64,000 nt of DNA from Novosphingobium sp. UBA6272 (GCF_002440635.1 NZ_DJUW01000026.1:1-64000), one strand, 5' to 3'. Positions 51,206 to 63,492 are shown, numbered from the stretch's first letter. Translations and numbers: made by a program. Notes: generated by a model not told the origin, from the letters alone.

Positions 51206-51862
51206 ATGGACGCTGCAGATCTTATCGATGAACTACCGGCTGATCGCCGCCTGGCTCTGGCCTATGCGCCGCGCGCCGCGCGCGATGCGGTGCTGGGGCT
51301 TTTTCTGCTTGATCTGCGGCTATCTCGGATCGTTGCCCAGGCGCGTGAACCGATGCTTGGACAGATCCGCCTGTCTTGGTGGCGCGACCGGCTGCGCGAG
51401 CCGCTCGACAAGACCCCGGCGGGCGAGCCGCTGCTGGCCTTGCTGGCGCTGTGGGGGCCTGCTCGCGCCCGCTTGGCACCCCTGGTCGATGGCTGGGAGG
51501 CGCTGCTGGGTGACACCCTGATCGAAAGCACCGAACTGGAGGCATTCGCCGAAGGCCGCGCTGCGGGCTTCGCTGCGCTCGCCTCAGTGCTTGGCCACCA
51601 AAATGCTCTTGAGGAAGCCGCGCGGGCCGGACGCGAATGGGCCTTGGCCGATCTGGCCGCAAATCTCGGAAATTCCGACGAAACCGGGATAGTGCTGGGG
51701 CTGGCCCAAATGCAGGATTGGTATCCGGCAAAGCTTCCGCGCGGCTTGCGTTCGCTTGCGATCCTGCACGGACTGGCCCGACGCAAGCGCGGATCTGGCC
51801 CGCTTCTGGCGGGATTGAGAGATGGATTCTGCGCTGTCAGGCTTGGATTGTTTGGCAAGTAG
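51206..51862 (+). CDS. Squalene/phytoene-synthase-like protein without catalytic Asp motifs (NDUFAF6-like)
   Basis: 218 residues, all helical. GLFLLDLRLSRIV and MLGQIRLSWWRDRL occupy the places of the first conserved helices of the squalene/phytoene synthase family, but the Asp-rich diphosphate motifs (DxxxD) are missing. The R-x-x-W-W-R-D form resembles the eukaryotic complex I assembly factor NDUFAF6, a non-catalytic member of that superfamily. A role in complex I assembly is a guess based on this. ATG at 51206 follows AGGGGAACGTG; a GTG one codon earlier is also possible. Confidence 0.7.
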   Translation: MDAADLIDELPADRRLALAYAPRAARDAVLGLFLLDLRLSRIVAQAREPMLGQIRLSWWRDRLREPLDKTPAGEPLLALLALWGPARARLAPLVDGWEALLGDTLIESTELEAFAEGRAAGFAALASVLGHQNALEEAARAGREWALADLAANLGNSDETGIVLGLAQMQDWYPAKLPRGLRSLAILHGLARRKRGSGPLLAGLRDGFCAVRLGLFGK

Positions 51863-51896
51863 GCTAACTTCGGACGAATAGTCTGGAGGTACTGCA

Positions 51897-52370
51897 ATGA
51901 ATCGCTTGGTACTTGGCGCCGTTTCTGCCCTGCTGCTTGCTGGCGCGGGCATGTTCTGGTGGCAAGGCCAGGCCTCGACCGAGGCTTCGGCCCCGCCGCC
52001 TCCGCCAATGCAAAGCGAAATGCCAAGCGGGACACCGCTGGAGGAGATCCCCGACGAGGATGGCGAGGGCCTGCAAGGCGGGGCACTGCCGCCCGAAGCC
52101 AGCGCGGCCACCCGCGAGGAAAAGCGCTTCAACCGGCTTGATCGCAACCGCGACAACCTGATCAGCCGAACCGAAGTGATGCAACCCCGGATCGCGGCCT
52201 TCCGCAAGCTCGACAAGGATGGCAATAACCTGCTGAGCTTCGAGGAGTGGGCGGTTGCCACTTCGAACCGGTTCAAGAAGGCCGATTCCGATGGCAATGG
52301 CAACCTGACCCGCCCCGAATTCGCCACGACCAAGCCGAAGGCGGCCAGCAAACCAGGCTGCAAATGCTGA
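51897..52370 (+). CDS. EF-hand calcium-binding exported protein
   Basis: 157 residues with a signal or anchor sequence (residues 1-26), a Pro/Glu-rich linker, and three EF-hand loops: DRNRDNLISRTE, DKDGNNLLSFEE and DSDGNGNLTRPE. Positions 1, 3, 5 and 12 of each loop are mostly proper calcium ligands; the first has Arg at position 4, as seen in weaker sites. Probably a periplasmic Ca2+ sensor or buffer. A hairpin terminator follows the stop. Confidence 0.85.
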   Translation: MNRLVLGAVSALLLAGAGMFWWQGQASTEASAPPPPPMQSEMPSGTPLEEIPDEDGEGLQGGALPPEASAATREEKRFNRLDRNRDNLISRTEVMQPRIAAFRKLDKDGNNLLSFEEWAVATSNRFKKADSDGNGNLTRPEFATTKPKAASKPGCKC

Positions 52371-52371
52371 A

Positions 52372-52397
52372 ACGCCCGCCCGGTTTCCCGGACGGGC
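52372..52397. terminator. Bidirectional hairpin terminator
   Basis: CGCCCG at 52372-52377 pairs with CGGGCG at 52392-52397, with the stem extended by CCGG-type pairs inward and one mismatch. It sits between the convergent EF-hand and outer-membrane protein genes. The U-tract is poor. Confidence 0.55.
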
Positions 52398-52424
52398 GGT
52401 AACGTCTGATCTTCCAGGCGGGGA

Positions 52425-53186
52425 TCAGAAGTGGAAGTTCAGCCCAAGACGGACACTGTGCATCCGCAAGTCTTGCGTGAAGGTTTCATTGTACGCAGGC
52501 GAGGTGAACGCGCTGCCGGCCCGGTAGGCGGTAGCGTAGCTGACATCGCCAAGGTCGGAATAGCCATATTCAAGCCGTGCCGACATGTTCGAGCCAAGCT
52601 TGTGTTCAATCCCCGCGCCGACGGTGTAGCCATCGAAATTGGCGGTTAAGGCAGCAGCCTTGCTGTAGTTGCCGTTGGACAGGATCGTGGCGCCAACGTC
52701 AGCCCGCACCGTCTGCCAGCCGCCATGGGCATAGAACAGGGTCTTGCCCATCGGCAGACCGACCTTTCCGCGCACCGAGATTGCGTGTTTCGGATCTATG
52801 GTATTTCCATAAGTGTAGGACAATGTCGGAAACGCCGTCGAAGCCTGAGTGCTGCTGCGAACATCGCTTCCGTTGAGAACCGAGAAGTCAGCTTCGACAC
52901 CGAGAACCGCGCCGCCAGCGTTGAAGTTATAACCGATCTGGGCACCGAAGTTCAGATCGTCGATAGACTGGCTGGTGCCCCAACGTGACACCACTTCATT
53001 TTGAAGGGCAGTGGATTCCGAGGTCCAGGCCCCGCTGAGCGCCAAAGCAGAATCAGATTTGATGCCGTTGTAGCCGGCATGGACGCCGATATAGGCCCCA
53101 TTCCAGTCATCCTCATCATCCTGCGCAAATGCCGGACTTGCCAAGGTAGCTGCGGCGATTGCCGCGATAGAAAGATACTTACGCAT
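52425..53186 (-). CDS. Outer-membrane beta-barrel protein (Omp25/31-like porin family)
   Basis: 253 residues with a clear signal peptide (MRKYLSIAAIAAATLASPAFAQ, cut after AFA). The mature part begins WNGAYIGVHAGYNG, typical of OMP beta-barrel domains, has alternating amphipathic strands, and ends in LGLNFHF, a C-terminal Phe recognised by the BAM machinery. GGGAGG precedes the ATG at 53186. The upstream frame extension is not coding. Confidence 0.92.
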   Translation of the reverse strand: MRKYLSIAAIAAATLASPAFAQDDEDDWNGAYIGVHAGYNGIKSDSALALSGAWTSESTALQNEVVSRWGTSQSIDDLNFGAQIGYNFNAGGAVLGVEADFSVLNGSDVRSSTQASTAFPTLSYTYGNTIDPKHAISVRGKVGLPMGKTLFYAHGGWQTVRADVGATILSNGNYSKAAALTANFDGYTVGAGIEHKLGSNMSARLEYGYSDLGDVSYATAYRAGSAFTSPAYNETFTQDLRMHSVRLGLNFHF

Positions 53187-53302
53187 ACATTCCTCCCTCA
53201 AGACAGGTGCGACCCCGCAAGGCAGTCTCCTAAGGCAGGTGAGCCACGAATAATTGTAGGGATGCGACGAATGTTGCAGAAAGAATCGTTCAAATTTCGC
53301 GT

Positions 53303-54640
53303 TTAGGAAATTTTCAACCATGATTGCAGGTCCTGCTTGGCCCGCGCGGTGTAAGCCAGTTTGCGCTGCTTCTTCTTCACGTCCTCGTCCGGCATGGGAA
53401 ACAGACCGAAGTTGACGTTCATCGGTTGATAACTCTCGGCCTCGGCATCGCCGGTGATATGCGACAGCAGTGCGCCCAGCGCGGTAGTGCGGGGCAGCGG
53501 TTTCCAGTCCCGGCCAGCGATCTCCGCCGCGGTCATCATCCCCGCCATCAGCCCGACCGCCGCGCTTTCAACATAGCCTTCGCAGCCGGTGATCTGCCCG
53601 GCAAAGCGGACGTGCGGCGCGCTTTTCAGCCGCAGCTGCCGGTCGAGCAGTACCGGGGAATTGAGGAACGTATTGCGGTGCAGCCCGCCGAGCCGCGCAA
53701 ACTCGGCGTTCTCAAGGCCGGGAATGGTCCGGAACAGGCGGACCTGCTCGGCGTGCCTCAGCTTGGTCTGGAAGCCGACCATGTTCCACAGCGTACCCAG
53801 CTTGTTGTCCTGGCGCAGCTGAACCACCGCATAGGGCCAGCGCCCGCTGGGGTGCTCTTCGGTCGCCCAATGCGGATTGTCGAGCCCGACCGGCTTCATT
53901 GGCCCGAACCGCAGTGTATCAACCCCGCGCGACGCCATCACTTCGATCGGCATGCAGCCTTCGAAATAGGGGGTATTGGCCTCCCACTCGCGGAACTCGG
54001 TCTTCTCGCCGTCGATCAGGCCTTGGTAGAAGGCCAGGTACTGTTCGCGGTTCATCGGGCAGTTGATGTAGTCCTTGCCGCCCTTGTCCCAGCGCGCAGC
54101 CTTCCAGGCCACGTCCATGTTGATCGTGTCGTGATGGACGATCGGGGCGATCGCGTCGAAGAAGGCCAGGCTGTCGGCCCCGGTCGCGCTGCCGATGCTG
54201 GAGGCCAACGCTGCCGCGGTCAGTGGGCCGGTGGCGACGATGGTCAGTCCGGCTTCGGGCAGGCAGTCGATCCGCTCGCGCACCACTTCCAGGGTGGGCA
54301 GGGCGGCGAGCCGCTGCTCGACCTCGGCCGAAAAGACGTCGCGGTCTACCGCCAGCGCCGATCCCGCCGGAACCTTGGCCACTTCGGCCGCATCCATGAT
54401 CAGCGAATCGAGCTGGCGCATCTCGTGATGCAGCAGGCCGACCGCGTTGTTTTCGTGATCGTCGGAGCGGAACGAGTTCGAGCAGACCAGTTCGGCCAGG
54501 CCCGTACCCTGGTGCGCCGGGGTCATATCGCCGCCGCCGCGCATTTCCGAAAGCCGCACATTCACGCCGCGCCGGGCGAGTTGCCAGGCAGCTTCGCTTC
54601 CGGCCATGCCGCCGCCGATTATGTGAACATCGTATGCCAT
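53303..54640 (-). CDS. trmFO: Folate-dependent tRNA U54 methyltransferase (FAD-dependent)
   Basis: Methylates U54 of the tRNA T loop using methylenetetrahydrofolate and FADH2. The 445-residue product starts with [20 protein letters not shown] (FAD Rossmann motif), then [23 protein letters not shown] and the conserved [15 protein letters not shown] and [17 protein letters not shown] at 54640 is chosen on the motif position; earlier Met extends into the spacer of the divergent gene. Confidence 0.96.
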   Translation of the reverse strand: MAYDVHIIGGGMAGSEAAWQLARRGVNVRLSEMRGGGDMTPAHQGTGLAELVCSNSFRSDDHENNAVGLLHHEMRQLDSLIMDAAEVAKVPAGSALAVDRDVFSAEVEQRLAALPTLEVVRERIDCLPEAGLTIVATGPLTAAALASSIGSATGADSLAFFDAIAPIVHHDTINMDVAWKAARWDKGGKDYINCPMNREQYLAFYQGLIDGEKTEFREWEANTPYFEGCMPIEVMASRGVDTLRFGPMKPVGLDNPHWATEEHPSGRWPYAVVQLRQDNKLGTLWNMVGFQTKLRHAEQVRLFRTIPGLENAEFARLGGLHRNTFLNSPVLLDRQLRLKSAPHVRFAGQITGCEGYVESAAVGLMAGMMTAAEIAGRDWKPLPRTTALGALLSHITGDAEAESYQPMNVNFGLFPMPDEDVKKKQRKLAYTARAKQDLQSWLKIS

Positions 54641-54707
54641 TGCCCAGCGCCTAGCCTTGCGCGCGGCAAATGGAAACGCCAAGCATGGCCCAGAGGGGGA
54701 ATTGCCG

Positions 54708-55364
54708 ATGCCCAAACGTGCACTGATTGATAAACGGCCGTGGTTGCTCGCCAGCCTGATCGCCGGGATCAGCTATTACTTTGTGCGCGATAGCGCGGTT
54801 CCCGGCCTCTACCTGATGGCATGGAAGGGTGCGGGCGTCGCCTTGCTGGCGGCCTACGCTCTGGCCCGGCACAGGGGTGCGGATTCGCGGCAGATTGCGG
54901 CAGTGATGGGGTTCGGCGCGCTGGGTGACGTGCTGATCGAACTGGAACTGACCTGGGGAGCGATCGCCTTCCTGATCGGGCACCTGATCGCGATCCACCT
55001 CTATGTCCGCCACCATCGGTCCGTCCTCACGCCCAGCCAGAAGCTGGCGGGCTGGACCTTCTTTCTGCTCATCCCGGTGATTGCGTTCTTCCTGCCGACG
55101 GATCGCGCCGCCGCGCCGGTTATAGCTCTCTACGCGACAGGCCTTGGCGCAATGACGGCGGCAGCTTGGTCAAGCACCTTCCCGCGCTACCGGGTCGGGA
55201 TCGGCGCGGTGCTGTTTGCGACCTCCGACCTGTTGATCTTTGCCCGAATGGGGCCGCTGGCGCACAGTGCCTTGCCGGACCTGCTGATCTGGCCGCTCTA
55301 CTACTTCGGCCAATTTCTGATCTGCACCGGGGTGGTGGGCGAGCTCCGCAAGCGGGCTTCCTGA
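54708..55364 (+). CDS. YhhN family membrane protein (lysoplasmalogenase-like)
   Basis: 218 residues with about eight membrane helices. The family core is visible in [11 protein letters not shown] and FAIGH-like [17 protein letters not shown], later [13 protein letters not shown] and [17 protein letters not shown]. Members hydrolyse the vinyl ether bond of lysoplasmalogens in animals; the bacterial substrate is not established. AGAGGGGGAATTGCCG precedes the ATG at 54708. Confidence 0.9.
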   Translation: MPKRALIDKRPWLLASLIAGISYYFVRDSAVPGLYLMAWKGAGVALLAAYALARHRGADSRQIAAVMGFGALGDVLIELELTWGAIAFLIGHLIAIHLYVRHHRSVLTPSQKLAGWTFFLLIPVIAFFLPTDRAAAPVIALYATGLGAMTAAAWSSTFPRYRVGIGAVLFATSDLLIFARMGPLAHSALPDLLIWPLYYFGQFLICTGVVGELRKRAS

Positions 55365-55431
55365 CCCTTGCATTGTCCGAAAATTCGGTCATTCTCGCGA
55401 TCGGGTAGCGCGCCCATCAATCGGGGTTCCG

Positions 55432-57204
55432 ATGGCCATTCTCCGCGCGCTGATCCTTTTCCTCGCAGCTTCCCTGGCGCTTGGCCAGCCCGCAGCCGCT
55501 GCTGACAAGCCGCCCACCGGCTATGACAAGTACCGCGAGAGCTTCGTCTTCGATGGCAGGCAGAATTACCCCTACGTCATTCGCGGGGTGATGATCGACT
55601 GGGAACTGGCCTGCCTGAAGGGCAAGGCCGATTCCTGCCTGAAACTCGCGCGGGCTTTTGAAACCGGCTTTGGGATCATCGCCTCCGACCAGCGCGCGGC
55701 GGTCGGCTATTTCATGGAGGCCTGCAAGAAGGGATCGGGCGAGGGCTGCGTACGTGCGGCCGAGATGCTGCGCGAAGGCGTACCCGGCTATAAACTCCCC
55801 GTTTTGGCCCAGCAACAGGCGGAGCGGGGCTGCAACCAGCTGAAGTTCGCGCAGGCCTGCGCATCGCTTGCGGTCAGCCAGGCGGCGGCAGCACCAACCG
55901 GTTCGGATCAGTCCGATGCCTTGCTGGCCCAGGCATGTGCCGGGGGCGACGATACCGGCTGCCGCAACCGCGCCAATGGCTTGTTCTATGTCCGCAAGGA
56001 CGCGGCGGCGCGCAGCGAGGCCTTGCGCATGTTCGAACCGGCCTGTCAGGCCCGCAAATCGTGGGGGTGCATGGGCATGGCCGATGCCTATCGCAACGGC
56101 TGGGGCGTGAGCGCCGATCCGGGCCGCGCGGCCGAATACGAGCGGATTGGTTGCGTCGAAACGCGCGGCGACAAGCTCAGGCTCTGCACTTACCATGGCG
56201 AGCGTTTGACCAAGTCTGCCAACAAGGCCGAGCTCAACCGGGGCGAGCAGTATCTGTCCGCCTCATGCTCGGCCAACGATGGCCAAGCCTGCTTTTTCGT
56301 ATCGCGGCTGTTCCTGCTCGGGCTGAACGGGGCGACCACGACATTCCAGGAGAGCATGTATTTCGCCCGCCGCGGCTGCGAGCTGGGTGATGGCCGCGCC
56401 TGCTTGCTGCTGGGACTGATCTACACCGGCGAATATGGCCAGGTGCAGGCCGAACCGCCGGTCGCCTTTGCGCTGTTCGAGCGGGGCTGCAAGCTGGGTG
56501 AGCAAGCCTCGTGCGGTCGGGTTACCAAGATGGCTGCTGCTGATCCGGGGCTGCGCAGTCGTCGCCTGACAATCGATCCCGCCGCTCCGGCGGTTGAGCA
56601 ACTTCGTCAGGCCCGGGCCATGGTCGAAGGCGGCAGCGACCGCAACGCCGGGCTCGGTGCCGTGGCCCGATTGATGCACGAGGGCAACGAGGATGCGGCC
56701 TGGCTGCTGGGCGGCTGGATGTATTACGGGCTGCCCGGCGTATTCGGAACCGAACGCAAGGCGGACGGACTGATCCTTTTTGAGAATGCCGCGCGGGTCG
56801 GCCATGTCGATGCCGCGATCTATATGGGCATGGCCTATTGGTATGGCCAGGATGTCCCGCTCAACCGCGCCAAGGGAGAGGAATACATGGCGATTGCTGC
56901 ATCGCGCGGCGATCCCAAGGCCGTGGCGATCCTGCGTTCGATGAAGAACGAGCCAATCCGTGAGGAGAATGCCCGCAGGCAACGCCAGTATGAGGAGTGG
57001 GCCGCGCAAAGCCAGGCGTTCTGGTCCAGTCCGGCCTCGATGTTCTCGCGCACATGGACCGCACCGTCGACCAGCTACAATCCGACGCCCAGCTATGGCG
57101 GGCCATCGGTCTCGCAGATCTATGACACCCACAATTTCAATAACGCGATCAGCTACTACTCGGGCGGGACATCCGTCTGCTCGTCTTCAAACCCCTATTG
57201 CTGA
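55432..57204 (+). CDS. Secreted Sel1-repeat protein with Cys-paired (Hcp-like) repeats
   Basis: 590 residues with a signal peptide (residues 1-23). About ten Sel1-type helical repeats follow. Nine of them contain a Cys pair, and seven of these have the spacing Cys-x7-Cys (for example ACLKGKADSC, ACKKGSGEGC, GCELGDGRAC). This is the disulfide-clipped repeat of Helicobacter cysteine-rich proteins, indicating an oxidising (periplasmic or extracellular) location. The last about 90 residues are Ser/Tyr/Pro-rich and end in two more Cys. A small secreted protein gene follows by 13 bp. Confidence 0.85.
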   Translation: MAILRALILFLAASLALGQPAAAADKPPTGYDKYRESFVFDGRQNYPYVIRGVMIDWELACLKGKADSCLKLARAFETGFGIIASDQRAAVGYFMEACKKGSGEGCVRAAEMLREGVPGYKLPVLAQQQAERGCNQLKFAQACASLAVSQAAAAPTGSDQSDALLAQACAGGDDTGCRNRANGLFYVRKDAAARSEALRMFEPACQARKSWGCMGMADAYRNGWGVSADPGRAAEYERIGCVETRGDKLRLCTYHGERLTKSANKAELNRGEQYLSASCSANDGQACFFVSRLFLLGLNGATTTFQESMYFARRGCELGDGRACLLLGLIYTGEYGQVQAEPPVAFALFERGCKLGEQASCGRVTKMAAADPGLRSRRLTIDPAAPAVEQLRQARAMVEGGSDRNAGLGAVARLMHEGNEDAAWLLGGWMYYGLPGVFGTERKADGLILFENAARVGHVDAAIYMGMAYWYGQDVPLNRAKGEEYMAIAASRGDPKAVAILRSMKNEPIREENARRQRQYEEWAAQSQAFWSSPASMFSRTWTAPSTSYNPTPSYGGPSVSQIYDTHNFNNAISYYSGGTSVCSSSNPYC

Positions 57205-57217
57205 AGGAGACCTTGGA

Positions 57218-57751
57218 ATGCGCACTATCGCAGTGAGCCTGCTGTTGCTCGCCGTCGCCGGACCCGCCGCGGCGGAGACGATCAGCTTCAAGATCACGGT
57301 CGGCACCAACGAACGCGGCGGGGTCTGCTATGTTTATCTGCCCGCCGATCCGAACAACCTCGAAGGGCCGGAGCTGGAGATCAGCGTTTTGGCGAAGAAT
57401 GGCAACGTCAATGTCGGCATGTCCAAACTGCCGACGGTGCTCGCCACGCCCAAGCTGGAGAAGAGCGAAGCACCGGTGCAACTGACCTTCGGCAAGAAGA
57501 ACAAGATCAAGACCGACAAGGGCTCGCTCCGCTCGGGCTACTATTACAAGTACCTCGGCTGGTGGAGCGATTCGAAGAATGGCCTGCCCGTGCTGTCGGC
57601 ACTGAAGGACGGGACCACAGTCAATGTCGAATTCGCCGGCAACAAATACGGCCCGATCCCGATCCAGCAATCGCCGAGCAGTATGAAAAACTATGCGTAC
57701 AATTTCCTCACCGGCTGCGTGAAGCGCAACGGCGGGACGGCGGTGTTCTAG
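57218..57751 (+). CDS. Secreted protein of unknown function, partner of the Sel1-repeat protein
   Basis: 177 residues with a signal peptide (MRTIAVSLLLLAVAGPAAAE). The mature domain is probably beta-rich, with two Cys (GGVCYVYLP and LTGCVKRNG) likely to pair. No family recognised. AAGGAGACC precedes the ATG. Its 13-bp distance from the Sel1-repeat gene suggests one operon and shared location. Its TAG stop overlaps the stop of the convergent dioxygenase gene in the palindrome CTAG (57748-57751). Confidence 0.75.
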   Translation: MRTIAVSLLLLAVAGPAAAETISFKITVGTNERGGVCYVYLPADPNNLEGPELEISVLAKNGNVNVGMSKLPTVLATPKLEKSEAPVQLTFGKKNKIKTDKGSLRSGYYYKYLGWWSDSKNGLPVLSALKDGTTVNVEFAGNKYGPIPIQQSPSSMKNYAYNFLTGCVKRNGGTAVF

Positions 57752-58599
57752 GTGAGATGACCAGTCCACGCCGCGATCGTCGTGCGGTGCAGTTCGCGCC
57801 GGTGGCCTTCATAGCCGCCGGTGGCGCGGTGCAGGACCGAGCGGTTGTCCCACATGATCAACATGCCCGGTTCCCACTTGTGGGTGTAGGTGAAGCGGGC
57901 ATCACCTTGCCACTGCTGCAGTTCCATCAGCATTGCGATCGCCGCGCTCTGCTCCATCCCCTCGATGCCGATGATATAGCCCAGCGTTGAATAGAACCCG
58001 CGCCGTCCGGTTTCGGGATGGGCCGGGACCAGCGGATGGGTCTGCTCGGCCAGCGCGGCCTCGCTGGGGCGGATGTCCATCGAACGACCCTTGTCCTTGG
58101 CACCATAGGTTCCGTCAGGCGCATAGGGCAGCTTGGCGGAGTGGATCGCAACCAGATCGGCATAGCGCGCCTGCTGCTCGGCGCTGAGCGCTTCCCAGGC
58201 CTTGTGCTGATTGGCGAACAGGGTGTCACCACCCAGCGGGGGAATCTCGATGGCATTTAGGCAGGTCCCGGCGGGCGGGTACTTCTGGAATGACCAGTCG
58301 GCATGCCAGTTTTCGGCAAACAGCGGGCTTTCCTCATCCGCCTCGCGCCGGATCGCGGCGATATGTTTCCGGCCCGGGATCGGGGCAAAGAACGGATCCT
58401 CGCCGAACCCGCCCATTGCCAGGGTGAAGCGTTCCAGATCGTCATCACCAAGGAACTGGCCCGGAAAGGCGAGGACATGGTGTTCAAGCCAGATCGTCCG
58501 AAGCTCGGCTACCAGCTCAGGGTCGAGATCGGCTTTGAGGTTCAATCCCGTAACGCGCGCTCCGCATGCTTGCCCGGAAGGTTCAACCTTCAATCCCAT
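57748..58599 (-). CDS. TauD/TfdA family Fe(II)/2-oxoglutarate-dependent dioxygenase
   Basis: 283 residues. The iron facial triad is His99 and Asp101 (ENWHADWSF) plus His257 (SVLHRATGG), with a 2-oxoglutarate-binding Arg probably in HRRELHRTTI (about 272). Family members hydroxylate taurine, sulfonates, 2,4-D or related acids; the substrate here cannot be told, and no sulfonate transporter is adjacent. Confidence 0.9.
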   Translation of the reverse strand: MGLKVEPSGQACGARVTGLNLKADLDPELVAELRTIWLEHHVLAFPGQFLGDDDLERFTLAMGGFGEDPFFAPIPGRKHIAAIRREADEESPLFAENWHADWSFQKYPPAGTCLNAIEIPPLGGDTLFANQHKAWEALSAEQQARYADLVAIHSAKLPYAPDGTYGAKDKGRSMDIRPSEAALAEQTHPLVPAHPETGRRGFYSTLGYIIGIEGMEQSAAIAMLMELQQWQGDARFTYTHKWEPGMLIMWDNRSVLHRATGGYEGHRRELHRTTIAAWTGHLT

Positions 58600-58668
58600 T
58601 GCTTTCGATCCTGTCCCAGCTTTGGGATACTTTCACCCCGATTGCGCCGCTCCGCAAGCCAAACCGAC

Positions 58669-59012
58669 TCAGCCGGGATAGGCAACTGTGCCATCCTCGC
58701 CGCGGATTAGCGGCGCCAGGGCCGTCACCGCACTCAGCGGGAGTGGGGCATAGATATGCGGAAACAGGGCATCACCGCGCGAAACCTCCCACCGGACCGC
58801 CTCGCCCATTGCTACGAGATCGACCCGGACAAGCCACAGTCCGGTCTGCCCGGCAAAATGCTTGTCGAGCGTTCCCACAACCTGTGGTTCGGCCGAAAGG
58901 TGAATATAGCCATCCGCCAGATCGACCGGCGCGCCATGAAAGATGCCTTCAGCGAGCAGACTGTCCTTCTGCTCCGTGGTCAGGATCTTCCAGGCGTGGT
59001 CGGGCAGGGTGC

Positions 59013-59016
<4 letters not shown>
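58669..59016 (-). CDS. DUF952 family protein
   Basis: 115 residues: HAWKILTTEQKDSLLAEGIF, then DLADGYIHLSAEPQVVGTLDKHF, the signature of DUF952 (glutathione-S-transferase-unrelated, ADP-ribosyltransferase-like small fold has been suggested). The function is unknown. GTG at 59016 overlaps the gyrA stop, so it is translated after gyrA. Confidence 0.88.
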
Positions 59017-61769
<2,753 letters not shown>

Positions 61770-62070
61770 GCGGTTCTGATCACTTGTTCTATTGGCATTT
61801 GGTACGGTCTGACGGCCCTAGGCCAATGCCCGCAGCAAGGCCAGCGCAGGGGTGCGATAAGCGGGTATGCCGGGCGTCTTTTCCACACTTTGAACGGCAA
61901 TTCTGAACGGCTGGTCGCTGCAGCATTCAATCGCCGTTCAACCGGCTGATCCTAGTGCGCTCGACTGTTGCCAAGGGGGCGCCCAAACGCCTATGGCGAA
62001 GCAGAGGAAGTCGCCCGCCGGGCAGGGCCGAATTGTCCCTGAGCGGCGGTTGCCAAGGAGAAGAGTTGAT
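61770..62070. promoter_or_regulatory. 301-bp divergent promoter region of gyrA and a secreted TPR-like gene
   Basis: No gene. It must carry the gyrA promoter (minus) and that of the downstream gene (plus). A 9-bp inverted repeat TTGAACGGC (61890-61898) / GCCGTTCAA (61933-61941) stands out, with a third GAACGG at 61905. The GAAC/GTTC spacings are not the seven bases of a LexA box. Confidence 0.45.
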
Positions 62071-63468
62071 ATGGTCCGAGCCAAGTTTTTTGCCCGCACC
62101 GCCCTGGGTCTGGCGCTGGCTATGGGCGTCGCAGGCGGCAGCGTGATCGCGCCCGCGATGGCCAAGGAAAAGGAAAAGAAGGCCGAAGCGCCTAAGATCC
62201 AGCTCTCGAAGGCGTTCATTCCCTCCTATCAGGCAGCGAAGACTGCTATCGATAATGCCGCCAAACGGCAGGACGTTATCGATGCTCGCGCTGCAGTCAC
62301 CACTGCTGAGAATGCCTATCGCAGCGCTTCGGGCAAGAAAGCCCGCGACGAGGCCCGTGCCCGTTACGATGCAACGGTTGCCGCGCTCGGCACCCTCGTT
62401 GCGCCTGAAACCGCGCTGATCGACAAGGCCAATGCGGCTGCAACCACCGCCGACGACAAGTTTGTCGCCAGCCAGCTGACCTTCAGCCTTGGCCAGCTGT
62501 CCTACAGCAAGGTCCAGCAACGCGCCGGCCTGCAAGGCATGGTTGACAGCGGTAAGGTTTCTGCCGCCGATGCTGCCAAGTTCAGCTACTTCATCGGCGG
62601 CCTTGCCTCCGACATGAAGGACTATGCCGGCGCCCGCACGGCATTTCAGGCGGCGATCGCTGGAGGTTATACCGAACGCCCGGTCGAACCCTTCCTGGCC
62701 GATGCCTATATCAATGACAACCAACCGCTCGAAGGGCTCAAGGTGCTTGAGACTGCCGTGGCCAAGGCTGGTCCTGCCGCACCGGAAGACCTGATCCGCA
62801 AGGGCATCGTCGTTGCCTACAAGAACAAGCTGCCTGAACAGGCGATCTCGTTCTCGACCAAGCTGGTTCGGGGTTATCCGACGAAGGAAAACTGGGCGCT
62901 GGCGATCGCCGTGGTGCGCGACATGAGCAAGTTCCAGAATCAGGAACAGCTCGATCTGATGCGTTTGATGGACCGGACCAATTCCTGGTCAGAGCCGCGC
63001 GACTTCTTCGAATACATCCAGGCAGCGGATCCCCGCCGTCTGCCCGGAGAAGCACTGAAGATCATCGATCTGGGAATCGCAACCGGCAAATTGCAAACCG
63101 GCGACATCGCCGTCTCGGATGCCAAGAGCATTGCCACAGGCCGTATTGCAGCCGACAAGGCTTCGCTGGCCGGGCTTGAACGCGACGCTCGCGCTCCCGC
63201 AGCAACCGCAGCAACTGCTTCGGCCGCCGGAGACGCATTCCTGAGCTATGGTGAAAACACCAAGGCGGAAGAGCTTTACAAGATCGCGTTGACCAAGCCG
63301 GGCGTTGACAAGGACCGCGTGTTGACCCGTCTCGGGATCGCACAGTCCGATCTTGGCAAGTATGTCGATGCTCAGGCGACCCTTGCCCAGGTTGGCGGCG
63401 TCCGCGCCCCGATCGCGGCACTGTGGGCCGCCTATGCCAAGAGCAAGGCTGCCGCGCCCGCGCAGTAA
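62071..63468 (+). CDS. Secreted TPR-like repeat protein, function unknown
   Basis: 465 residues with a signal peptide (about residues 1-30, ending APAMA) and a Lys/Glu-rich spacer. The rest is Ala-rich helical pairs resembling tetratricopeptide repeats (e.g. DYAGARTAFQAAIAGGY, PLEGLKVLETAVAKAG, AEELYKIAL). Such exported TPR proteins are common in sphingomonads without assigned role. AAGGAGAAG precedes the ATG at 62071; an earlier in-frame Met would place the signal peptide internally. A strong terminator follows. Confidence 0.75.
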   Translation: MVRAKFFARTALGLALAMGVAGGSVIAPAMAKEKEKKAEAPKIQLSKAFIPSYQAAKTAIDNAAKRQDVIDARAAVTTAENAYRSASGKKARDEARARYDATVAALGTLVAPETALIDKANAAATTADDKFVASQLTFSLGQLSYSKVQQRAGLQGMVDSGKVSAADAAKFSYFIGGLASDMKDYAGARTAFQAAIAGGYTERPVEPFLADAYINDNQPLEGLKVLETAVAKAGPAAPEDLIRKGIVVAYKNKLPEQAISFSTKLVRGYPTKENWALAIAVVRDMSKFQNQEQLDLMRLMDRTNSWSEPRDFFEYIQAADPRRLPGEALKIIDLGIATGKLQTGDIAVSDAKSIATGRIAADKASLAGLERDARAPAATAATASAAGDAFLSYGENTKAEELYKIALTKPGVDKDRVLTRLGIAQSDLGKYVDAQATLAQVGGVRAPIAALWAAYAKSKAAAPAQ

Positions 63469-63492
63469 GCTTTAGGCGATAAACTCGAAGGG

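Noticed and set aside
61776..61795. LexA box upstream of gyrA
   Set aside because: Two GTTC tetramers are nine, not seven, bases apart.
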